Under the pieces are notes generated by a model. It searched no databases. It had not been told where the DNA came from and saw nothing but the letters and a program-made list of their open reading frames with translations. A program made the translations under genes and the position numbers. Source: Streptomyces sp. NBC_00878 (GTDB lineage Bacteria > Actinomycetota > Actinomycetes > Streptomycetales > Streptomycetaceae). Taken from it: a DNA stretch of 64,000 bases. How positions within the stretch are numbered: the stretch's first letter is position 1; every line of letters starts with the position of its first letter. Of the stretch, positions 33,194 through 41,144 are shown one piece after another. The stretch lies in the NCBI RefSeq assembly GCF_026341515.1, contig NZ_JAPEOK010000001.1, forward strand, positions 310,001 to 374,000, given 5' to 3'.

Positions 33194-34246
33194 CACGACG
33201 ATGATGCGGGCCGGCCCGTCCGCGTCCCGTGCGGCATCGAGCGCGTCGGGCACCTCGTCGAGCCCGACGGTTCTGCCGAGCATCGGCCCGACGTCGAGGC
33301 TGCCGGAGCAGCCCGCCTGGAACGCCTCGTCCCAGTGGTCCATCGACGGGCCGCCGCCGAACTGGATGTTGAGACCCTTCCGCTTGGCGGTCAGGGTGTG
33401 CAGGTGGTCCCCCTCCGGCGGACCGCCCACGGAGAAGATCCGAGTACCGCGCTCGCATCCCTTGATGATCGAGTCGAGGACGCCCGGGACACCGACGCAC
33501 TCGAACACGACGCACCCCGGCAGGCCGGACATCGTCGCCATCATGTCCTTCGTCGGCTCGGCCGGTGCGCGGGCCACGTCACGCCATGCCCGGTACGGCG
33601 AGATCGCGGCCGGGTCGATGACCACGTCGGCCCCCATGGCCAGTGCCGTCCCGCGTCGCGAGGCCACGAAGTCGGCCGCCACGACGGGTCCCGCCCCAAG
33701 ACGCTTGAGCTGCGCGATCACCGACAGGGCGACCGCGCCGCAGCCGATGACCAACGGCACCTCCTTGGCCGTGACCTGGGCGCGTGACGCGGTCGACCAG
33801 CCCACCGAGATCGCGTCGGCGACACAGACGACCTCACTGGGGAGGTCGGAGACCACGACCCGGGCAATGGCCTCGGTCAGCAGCAGGTACTCGCCGAACC
33901 CGCCGGGCGACTCCGGATTCTGCCCGATGATCCTGCGGCCGGCGGCGGTGGACAGCACCGGCAGCGAACTCACCCGCGTACCGACGGGGATACGGCGCTC
34001 GGTGCCGGGGCCGTGGTCGACGACCTCGGCGCAGTACTCGTGGCCCATGACGATGTCGACATCCTGGTCGTACGTCGACATCCCGCTGTCATCGTCGGCG
34101 CCCGCCTCCGGATGATCCATGAAATGGAGGTCCGACGCGCAGATCCCGCACGCGAGCGAGCGGACGAGAAGCTGACCCGGTCCAGGAACCGGATCAGCGA
34201 TGATCCGCGCCTCGACCGTCCCGCCTCGCAGTACCGCAGCCCGCAT
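33188..34246 (-). CDS. Zinc-type medium-chain alcohol dehydrogenase
   Basis: 352 residues, MDR fold. Catalytic zinc ligands Cys in LACGICASDLHFM and the GHEYCAEVVDHG motif; Rossmann VIGCGAVALSVIAQLKRLGA. The four structural-zinc cysteines of classical ADH are absent. Substrate unknown; MDR enzymes beside SDR and SnoaL proteins often act in steroid or aromatic breakdown. Divergent from a TetR gene across a 116-bp region with a clear operator. Confidence 0.9.
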   Translation of the reverse strand: MRAAVLRGGTVEARIIADPVPGPGQLLVRSLACGICASDLHFMDHPEAGADDDSGMSTYDQDVDIVMGHEYCAEVVDHGPGTERRIPVGTRVSSLPVLSTAAGRRIIGQNPESPGGFGEYLLLTEAIARVVVSDLPSEVVCVADAISVGWSTASRAQVTAKEVPLVIGCGAVALSVIAQLKRLGAGPVVAADFVASRRGTALAMGADVVIDPAAISPYRAWRDVARAPAEPTKDMMATMSGLPGCVVFECVGVPGVLDSIIKGCERGTRIFSVGGPPEGDHLHTLTAKRKGLNIQFGGGPSMDHWDEAFQAGCSGSLDVGPMLGRTVGLDEVPDALDAARDADGPARIIVVP

Positions 34247-34311
34247 CAGGTTCTCCCCTTCGAGAAGACGGTTCTCGTCTCCGCGAGGGGACTGTAGCGA
34301 CGCCGGGTGAG

Positions 34312-34334
34312 TTATAGAAGACCGTCTCCTATAA
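34312..34334. promoter_or_regulatory. TetR-type operator, 23-bp inverted repeat
   Basis: Arms TTATAGAAGAC and GTCTCCTATAA around one base, with 10 of 11 positions pairing. AT-rich against its surroundings, between the alcohol dehydrogenase and its divergent TetR gene, and 16 nt upstream of the TetR -10 box. Confidence 0.7.
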
Positions 34335-34349
34335 ATAGGCCAGGCTCGC

Positions 34350-34355
34350 TACGAT
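34350..34355 (+). promoter_or_regulatory. -10 box of a probable leaderless promoter
   Basis: TACGAT ends 7 nt before the ATG of the TetR gene, with no Shine-Dalgarno sequence between. Confidence 0.45.
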
Positions 34356-34362
34356 CGGCGAC

Positions 34363-34974
34363 ATGACCGAGACCCGCCGCAGTCCGGGGCGCCCTCGCGA
34401 CACGAGCATCGACGAGCGGGCCCTCGCGGCGACGCGTGAACTGCTCGTCCGGCGCGGCTTCGAGGCCACGACGATCCAGGCCGTCGCGCAGCACTCCGGC
34501 GTGCACGCGTCCGCCATCTACCGTCGCTGGCCGTCACGGATCGAACTGATCGAGGAAGCCACGTTCCCGGGACTGAACCCACTGAGCGTCCGGCCGACGG
34601 GGGATCTCCGTCGCGATGTACGCCGATTCATCCGCGTCTATCTGGCGGCCTTCAACGCGCCCGCGGCGCGGGCTGCCGCGGTCGGCCTCCTGGCTCACCA
34701 CCACACGTCGCGGCGTCCCCGTCCACCGGAGTTGGATCTGCGTGTGTCGGCACGGCCGCAGTTCCAGGACATCCTGCGCGCCGCGCCGCCCGGCTGCGTC
34801 GACCCCGCCGTGGACCCGGACGACGTCTTCGACATGCTCCTGGGTGCCGTGCTAGCGCGTACCCTCCTGTCCGCCGTCACGACACGACAGCGCCCCGTGG
34901 AGCGCACCGTCGAGATGGTGCTCCGGCTGCTCCGGCCACTCGACGGCGGTGAAACCGCGAAGCCGGGCGCCTGA
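34363..34974 (+). CDS. TetR-family regulator
   Basis: 203 residues. HTH at about 18-65 (RALAATRELLVRRGFEATTI, QHSGVHASAIYRRWPSRIEL), then a helical ligand domain. Probably leaderless: TACGAT lies 7 nt before the ATG. Divergent from the alcohol dehydrogenase with an operator-like inverted repeat between, so likely its repressor and self-regulating. Its stop is 6 nt from the stop of the convergent NmrA-like gene. Confidence 0.92.
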   Translation: MTETRRSPGRPRDTSIDERALAATRELLVRRGFEATTIQAVAQHSGVHASAIYRRWPSRIELIEEATFPGLNPLSVRPTGDLRRDVRRFIRVYLAAFNAPAARAAAVGLLAHHHTSRRPRPPELDLRVSARPQFQDILRAAPPGCVDPAVDPDDVFDMLLGAVLARTLLSAVTTRQRPVERTVEMVLRLLRPLDGGETAKPGA

Positions 34975-34979
34975 CCGGT

Positions 34980-35861
34980 CTACCGTCCATTGAGTTTCCA
35001 CTCCCGTTCGGCCACCGCCCGGAAGCTGTGCGGCGGGCGGCCGGTGAGGCGCTGGACGGTGCCGGTGGTGCGGTCCTCGGCTCCCCCGGCGATGGAACGG
35101 TCCATGTCGGCCAGCATCGTGGCGAACTCCAGCGGAATGAACGCCGCGAGGCGGTCACGCAGTTGTTCGTGCGCCAAGGAATGGTGGACCACGGGCCGGC
35201 CGGTGACTTCCGTGACGATCGCCGCGATGTCGTCGTAGGCGAGTGCCTCCGGCCCCGTCAGGATCAGTTCGGCATTGGGCGCGCGGTCGTCGGTGAGGGC
35301 GCGCACGGCGACGGCGGCGATGTCATCGGCGTCGACGAAGCCGACACGGCCGGCCCCGGCCGCCGTCAGGATGGTGCCGTCCGTACGGATGCTGTCGGCG
35401 TGGGCGTGCGCGCCGGTGAAGTTCTGCATGAACCAGGAGGGCCGCAGCACCGCCCACTCGTCGAACAGACCGGGCAGGGCCTGGTGCACGGCCCCTACCG
35501 CCGGGCCGCCCTCGGGGATGGCGGAGGAGCTGAGAAGCACCGCGCGGTGCACGTCGGTGGCACGAGCCCGCCGGAGAAAGGGCAGCATGACCGCGGCGGG
35601 GTCGGAGTCGCCCACGGGCGGGATGAGGTAGACGCGGTCGACTCCGTCGAGGGCGTCGGCATGGGTGGCGGGGTCGCCCCAGTCGAATCGGACCGCTTCC
35701 GCGCCCGGTACCGGGGTGGCGCGACGGCCGGCGGCCTTGACCCGGTGACCGGCGGCGATCAGCTGCGCGGCGGTACGGCTGCCGGTGGTGCCGCTCGCGC
35801 CGATGACGAGAGTGGTGCCGGTGATGGTGACGCTGGGGACGGTGGTGCTGGGAACGGTCAT
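34980..35861 (-). CDS. NmrA-like NAD(P)-binding reductase
   Basis: 293 residues. N-terminal Rossmann motif LVIGASGTTGSRTAAQLIAA, then VDRVYLIPPVGDSDP and LRPSWFMQNFTG, typical of the NmrA/EasG-like atypical SDR group that lacks a full YxxxK. It may be an NADPH-dependent reductase or a redox sensor. The ATG overlaps the stop of the SnoaL-like gene upstream (ATGA), so they were once a coupled pair. Confidence 0.88.
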   Translation of the reverse strand: MTVPSTTVPSVTITGTTLVIGASGTTGSRTAAQLIAAGHRVKAAGRRATPVPGAEAVRFDWGDPATHADALDGVDRVYLIPPVGDSDPAAVMLPFLRRARATDVHRAVLLSSSAIPEGGPAVGAVHQALPGLFDEWAVLRPSWFMQNFTGAHAHADSIRTDGTILTAAGAGRVGFVDADDIAAVAVRALTDDRAPNAELILTGPEALAYDDIAAIVTEVTGRPVVHHSLAHEQLRDRLAAFIPLEFATMLADMDRSIAGGAEDRTTGTVQRLTGRPPHSFRAVAEREWKLNGR

Positions 35862-36112
35862 CGGGTGCCGCTCGCGGTGACGTCGAAGCCGGGTTGCTGG
35901 ACTGCGAGGGGGTTCCAGTAGTCGCGGTAGGAGGTGATGAGACCCTCCTGGACGGTCACGACGGCGATGTAGGTCACGTCAAAGGGGCTGCCGGTCTCCA
36001 CGAGGCGGCCCACCCCTCGCATCTCGACCACGATGACCTCGGGGTCGACGGTCTGGTGAATCCGTACGTCGGGGAAGTCGTGCACGTCGACGTGGTCGGG
36101 ATAGTGGCGCAT
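35858..36112 (-). CDS. N-terminally truncated SnoaL/NTF2-like protein
   Basis: 84 residues from the first available ATG (MRHYPDHVDVHDFPDVRIHQ). The C-terminal half of a SnoaL-like domain is intact (VTYIAVVTVQEGLITSYRDY, WNPLAVQQPG). The normal first 40-50 residues are missing: the coding frame runs back (LRGRLDGKEAIAAY) straight into the 5' end of the divergent TetR gene. A deletion appears to have fused the two heads and removed the promoter region between them. Possibly a pseudogene; its end still overlaps the NmrA-like gene as ATGA. Confidence 0.55.
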   Translation of the reverse strand: MRHYPDHVDVHDFPDVRIHQTVDPEVIVVEMRGVGRLVETGSPFDVTYIAVVTVQEGLITSYRDYWNPLAVQQPGFDVTASGTR

Positions 36113-36122
36113 ATAGGCGGCG

Positions 36123-36710
36123 ATGGCCTCCTTGCCGTCCAGCCGACCACGCAAGGACGCGGCCCGTAACCGGGCTGCCGTACTCGCGGCCGCCGACACG
36201 CTCTTCAGCGAGTGCGAGAGCCCCGAGGAGGTCACCATGGCCGACATCGCGGCGGCGGCCGGCGTCGGCAAGGGAACGCTCTTCCGCGCGTTCGGCGACC
36301 GCACCGGACTGATCCGCGCGCTGTACGCGGCGCGACTCACGCCGATCGCGAGCGACATCGAGGAGGGCCCGCCGCCACTGGGGCACGACGCTCCGCCACT
36401 TCAGCGCGTACCCGCCCTGCTCGACGCGGTCCTGTGCTTCAAGCTCGACAACCGCCATCTCGCCCTGGCCCTGGAGGGAACGAGCAGTGACGGCCCCTAT
36501 CAGGCGGAGCACTACGAGCGATGGCACACGATGCTCCAGACCGTCCTGGAGCGGATTCCCGGCCTGACCGACAGCGACTTCACCGCGCACGCGCTGCTCG
36601 CCGTCACCCGAGCCGACCTCGTCGAACACCTCGCCGGCCGGGAGGGCGTGCCCCGAGAGGAGATGCGGAGGCAACTGGCGACCTTCACCGCCAAGATCCT
36701 CGGTCAATAG
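36123..36710 (+). CDS. TetR-family regulator whose 5' end abuts a truncated gene
   Basis: 195 residues. HTH region KDAARNRAAVLAAADTLFSE and AAAAGVGKGTLFRAFGDRTG; C-terminal domain VPALLDAVLCFKLDNRHLAL and DLVEHLAGREGVPREEM. The first codons (MASLPSSRP) fall inside sequence derived from the divergent SnoaL-like gene, so the native start and promoter may have been lost or replaced. Followed by a strong terminator. Confidence 0.85.
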   Translation: MASLPSSRPRKDAARNRAAVLAAADTLFSECESPEEVTMADIAAAAGVGKGTLFRAFGDRTGLIRALYAARLTPIASDIEEGPPPLGHDAPPLQRVPALLDAVLCFKLDNRHLALALEGTSSDGPYQAEHYERWHTMLQTVLERIPGLTDSDFTAHALLAVTRADLVEHLAGREGVPREEMRRQLATFTAKILGQ

Positions 36711-36711
36711 G

Positions 36712-36747
36712 CGAGGAGCCGACCAGGTTTCCCCGGCCGGCTCCTCG
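36712..36747 (+). terminator. Terminator after the TetR gene
   Basis: Perfect 10-bp stem CGAGGAGCCG/CGGCTCCTCG with a 16-nt loop, starting 2 nt after the stop. Confidence 0.7.
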
Positions 36748-36751
36748 ATGC

Positions 36752-36815
36752 CGTTGCTGAGCTACGGCGTTGCTGCGCTACGACGCTGTGCCGTCAATGC
36801 GCTGTGGCGCTACCT
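36752..36815. repeat. 16-bp imperfect tandem repeat
   Basis: CGTTGCTGAGCTACGG, CGTTGCTGCGCTACGA, then two more divergent copies ending at 36815, directly before the DUF1996 stop codon. Confidence 0.55.
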
Positions 36816-36817
36816 CG

Positions 36818-38935
36818 TCACCTCGACTTGTTGTTGATACGACGGAGCAGTACGAAGCCTGCGAGCAGGAGCATCGCTCCGGCCGCGGCCGGCCACAGCT
36901 GTGTGCCGGTGTCGGCGAGTCCGCCCGAGGTCGCCTGCGGTACGAGCACCGAGGCGCCCGACGGTTCGGGGCCGGGCACGGCACCGCCGAGATCGCTGTC
37001 GGAGCCGCCCGTCACCGCGCCCGGATCACTCTGGCCGGCCGACGGGGACGATACGGCCTTGGGCACCGTGGCACCGCTGTCCTGGTCCGCGCCGTCCGCG
37101 TCGTCCGCGGGATCGGGAGCCTGCGTGCTGTCGGTGGAGGGCTTCTCCGTGTTCTCGCCACCGTTGTCCGCGCCGTTGTCCGCGGGGTTCTCGTTCTCGT
37201 TGTTCCCGCCGGACGGGGCAGTGGCCGTGGGCGACGGGGTGTTCTCGTCACCGTTGCCGTTGCCGTTGTCCGCGGGGTCGTCGTCCCCGTTGTTCCCGGC
37301 GGGCGGCGTCTCGGGCGTCGGCGACGGTGAGTTGTCGCCCGGCTCCTCGCCCGCGCCGTCGGCGGCGTCGCACTTCCGGCCGCCGTTGATGCAGTCCACC
37401 ATCTCGCCCATCAGGTCCTCGTCGAAGACGTTGATGAAGTCGCCGTGATCGGTGACCGGCTTGTGCAGGTTCTCCGGGAAGGAGTCGACCGCGAACAGCG
37501 GGGTCGCGCGACCGCCGTCGTTGAGGCTGGGCGCGTCGACGTCGTAGACGATGCGCTGCACGAGCTGCGGGATGGCCTTGAAGCCGTTCGCGCAGACGCC
37601 GTTGGCGTCGGCGAACGCCACGTGGGTGCGGTGGTTGGCGCTGTCGATGTTGTTGCCGTCCCAGCAGCTCTGGAACTTGAAGGTGCGGACCACGTCACTG
37701 CCCTGGGGGCAGAGCGGGTACTTGTCCTTCAGCTGCCGGTCCTCGAACCCGGTGCAGCTCCATGAGGCGTTGGCGTTGGCGGTGCCGTTGACGAAGGCCT
37801 TGGCGTCACCGGTGATGATGCGCAGCAGCTTCGGCATCTCGGTGACCTTGCTCTGCGGGTTGCCCACGAAGGTCATGGTCACCTGCTTGGGCGTGACGAT
37901 CTCGCCGGAGTTGCCCTCGACGCCGCCGCCGGGAGAGGCCGCGTCCTGTTCCTGGGTGCCGTTCTGCAGGCGGAGCACGGGCCAGAAGTAGGAGGACTTG
38001 TCGCCCTGGTTCTCGCAGGTCGTCTTGCCGTTCGCCAGGTCCTGGTCACTCGCGAAGGCGTTGTTCGCCTGGTTGCCGACGTAGTCGTGGAAGTGGTGGG
38101 CGCCGTTGGTGACACCCGGGGCCACGATCACGTTGTCGGAGTTGAACAGCCCGTTGGCGTTCACACCGCAGGCGGTGCTGAAGGTGCCGCGGGAGGAGTT
38201 GCCCTGGCTGCGAGCCTTCTGCGCGTTGGGCTGGACGGTGGTGATGTCCGCGTAGTCAGCGGCCACGGGGCCGTTGCCGCCCTGACCGCCGTTGCCGCCC
38301 TGGCCGTTGCCCTGCTGGTTGCCCTGGCCCTGACCGTTGTCCTGGTTCTGGCCTTCGCCCTGGCCGCCGTTGTCCTGGTTCTGACCGTCCTGGTCGGCGC
38401 CGTCCTGCTGACCGTCGCCGCCCTGGTCGCCGTTCTGCTCGTCGCCGCCGCCCTGGTCGGTCTGGTTGCCGGAGGCGCGGAGTATGCAGGCCGCGAAGGC
38501 TTCGAGACCTTGCGGACGGTCGCCCACGCGGTCGACGGCGATCGCGATCCGCTCGATCGTCGCGGCTCGCTTCTCCTTCAGCGGATTCATGATCGCGTTC
38601 TCCGCGAAGGCGGCATCCTGCTGGATGGCCTGCGTCGACTGCTGCAGCCGCTGGTACGCCTCGGCGATCTGCTTGTCCAGGAGGGCGAGTTCCTTGTCGA
38701 CCTCCGCCTTCGCCTCGTCGGGCACCGCCGTCAGCTGGCTGCCCACGTCGGGGCAGTCGATCGTGGCGGCTCCCGAGGCAAGGAGCTGGTTGGCCTGGTT
38801 CTGACCCGATCCGCCCTCGGAGGCCGTCGCGTAGACGTTCGCCGCTACCAGCCCACCTCCCCCCAGCATCAGCGCGACCGCCCCAATGGTCGCGCGGCGT
38901 GCGCCTGTTGGGCGTCTGCGCGTGTTGCGTCTCAA
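36818..38935 (-). CDS. Sortase-anchored DUF1996 surface protein
   Basis: 705 residues from a TTG with AGGAG at 8 nt. N-terminal signal/membrane segment (about 13-36), a helical, Gln-rich segment (about 72-135, possibly coiled coil), a Gln/Gly/Asn/Asp low-complexity linker (155-225), then DUF1996 (about 230-500: [40 protein letters not shown]). A Pro/Asp/Asn-rich stalk (about 515-665) follows. The C-terminus has LADTG (673-677), a hydrophobic stretch and RRINNKSR, a class-E-type sortase signal. Expected to be covalently wall-anchored and displayed on a stalk. DUF1996 function is unknown. The low-complexity linker is absent from many relatives. Confidence 0.92.
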   Translation of the reverse strand: MRRNTRRRPTGARRATIGAVALMLGGGGLVAANVYATASEGGSGQNQANQLLASGAATIDCPDVGSQLTAVPDEAKAEVDKELALLDKQIAEAYQRLQQSTQAIQQDAAFAENAIMNPLKEKRAATIERIAIAVDRVGDRPQGLEAFAACILRASGNQTDQGGGDEQNGDQGGDGQQDGADQDGQNQDNGGQGEGQNQDNGQGQGNQQGNGQGGNGGQGGNGPVAADYADITTVQPNAQKARSQGNSSRGTFSTACGVNANGLFNSDNVIVAPGVTNGAHHFHDYVGNQANNAFASDQDLANGKTTCENQGDKSSYFWPVLRLQNGTQEQDAASPGGGVEGNSGEIVTPKQVTMTFVGNPQSKVTEMPKLLRIITGDAKAFVNGTANANASWSCTGFEDRQLKDKYPLCPQGSDVVRTFKFQSCWDGNNIDSANHRTHVAFADANGVCANGFKAIPQLVQRIVYDVDAPSLNDGGRATPLFAVDSFPENLHKPVTDHGDFINVFDEDLMGEMVDCINGGRKCDAADGAGEEPGDNSPSPTPETPPAGNNGDDDPADNGNGNGDENTPSPTATAPSGGNNENENPADNGADNGGENTEKPSTDSTQAPDPADDADGADQDSGATVPKAVSSPSAGQSDPGAVTGGSDSDLGGAVPGPEPSGASVLVPQATSGGLADTGTQLWPAAAGAMLLLAGFVLLRRINNKSR

Positions 38936-39292
38936 GGATCTACTCCTACGCTCTTGTTGCCGGAGCCGACATGGAAATCCCCCGCCCTATACGGAGGGGA
39001 GGACCCGAGTGTTCAAACGTCTCGCGGATTCATAGCAACCTCTCATGAACCAGCCTCACCCGAAGACTCCATCCGGCTTTTCGCTCCTCGTCCGCCCCGT
39101 CGTCCGGCAGGTGTGCGGGGCCGGTGAAATGACGGAGAGATGCGGGCGCCCCCGGAGTGACGAGGACCCTACCCCAGCGAAAGGAACGGAGGACGCGCCA
39201 CCGCATACGTACCGATAGTGGACCGCGTCCGTACCGGTAGCGGCCGGACCGGGCAACGGCGGCCCGGCCACTACGAGTTACCGGCGCACCGG
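38936..39292. other. Intergenic region upstream of DUF1996
   Basis: 357 bp without a gene. A possible DUF1996 promoter (TTGAAC, 19 nt, TATAGG on the minus strand) lies around 38985-39020. Near 39208-39242 there are two imperfect copies of CGTACCG(A/G)TAG(T/C)GG, next to the P450 terminator. Confidence 0.4.
39242..39269 (-). terminator. Terminator after the first P450 gene
   Basis: 10-bp stem (GGCCGGACCG with CGGCCCGGCC, one mismatch) and an 8-nt loop, 24 nt beyond the P450 stop. Confidence 0.5.
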
Positions 39293-40498
<1,206 letters not shown>

Positions 40499-40652
40499 AC
40501 CTTTTCCCCCTATTGATCGGTCCACGGCACGCTAACCGCGCCGGTGCCGCCGGGCCAACGGTTCTTCCGGCCAGGCGGCACCGGCCGACCGGACCGGGGG
40601 GTTCGGCTGACGACCTCGTGCGCGGTTGGCGGTTGGCCGTGGCACGAGGTCG

Positions 40653-40895
40653 CTAGGACTGCCGGAGTGGTTCGGCGGACGGTGGGACAGGCGACTGGTA
40701 GCCGCCGCTGGCCAGCATCCGTACCTCTCCCGCCGGGCTGATCTCGGCGCGGAGAATACCGGTGGGATCGCAGTAGACCGGGTTTCCGCCCGGGCCCAGG
40801 GTGTCGGTGCGTTCGACGATCACCTCGTCCGTGATCGCGCCGATGCCCGACCCTTCGTGGGTGAAGGTCAGCCGGTAGCTGTCCGGGGTATGCAT
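40653..40895 (-). CDS. DUF6296-like small protein
   Basis: 80 residues, ATG with GGGAGG at 5 nt. MHTPDSYRLTFTHEGSGIGA, ERTDTLGPGGNPVYCDPTGI and EISPAGEVRMLASGG match small Streptomyces proteins that I recall as DUF6296. Function unknown; probably one small beta-rich domain. Lies 154 nt upstream of the P450 on the same strand, close enough to share transcription though a link is unproven. Confidence 0.75.
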   Translation of the reverse strand: MHTPDSYRLTFTHEGSGIGAITDEVIVERTDTLGPGGNPVYCDPTGILRAEISPAGEVRMLASGGYQSPVPPSAEPLRQS

Positions 40896-41144
40896 GACGA
40901 CCTCCCGCGCTCGAGGCATGTACGCACGCAAACGGCCCCTCCTCCATGATGCGGCGAGATCGCGCCGACGGCAGCCTCGGACGGCCGGGAGTCGGCAGCG
41001 CCCAGTCCTCGGCCGTCATCCACGGCCCCGCACAGCTGAGCCACACATTCCGCCATTGGTCTGAACCACTCCGGACCGGCTCGCCACCTGCCCCGCGGTG
41101 TGACCCCCTCGCCTCCCGGCGCCCGGCAGTGTAGACATGGGCTT

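Noticed and set aside
41100..41144. Upstream GTG start for the membrane SpoIIE protein
   Set aside because: No ribosome binding site and no family-like sequence; the region seems non-coding or at most leader.
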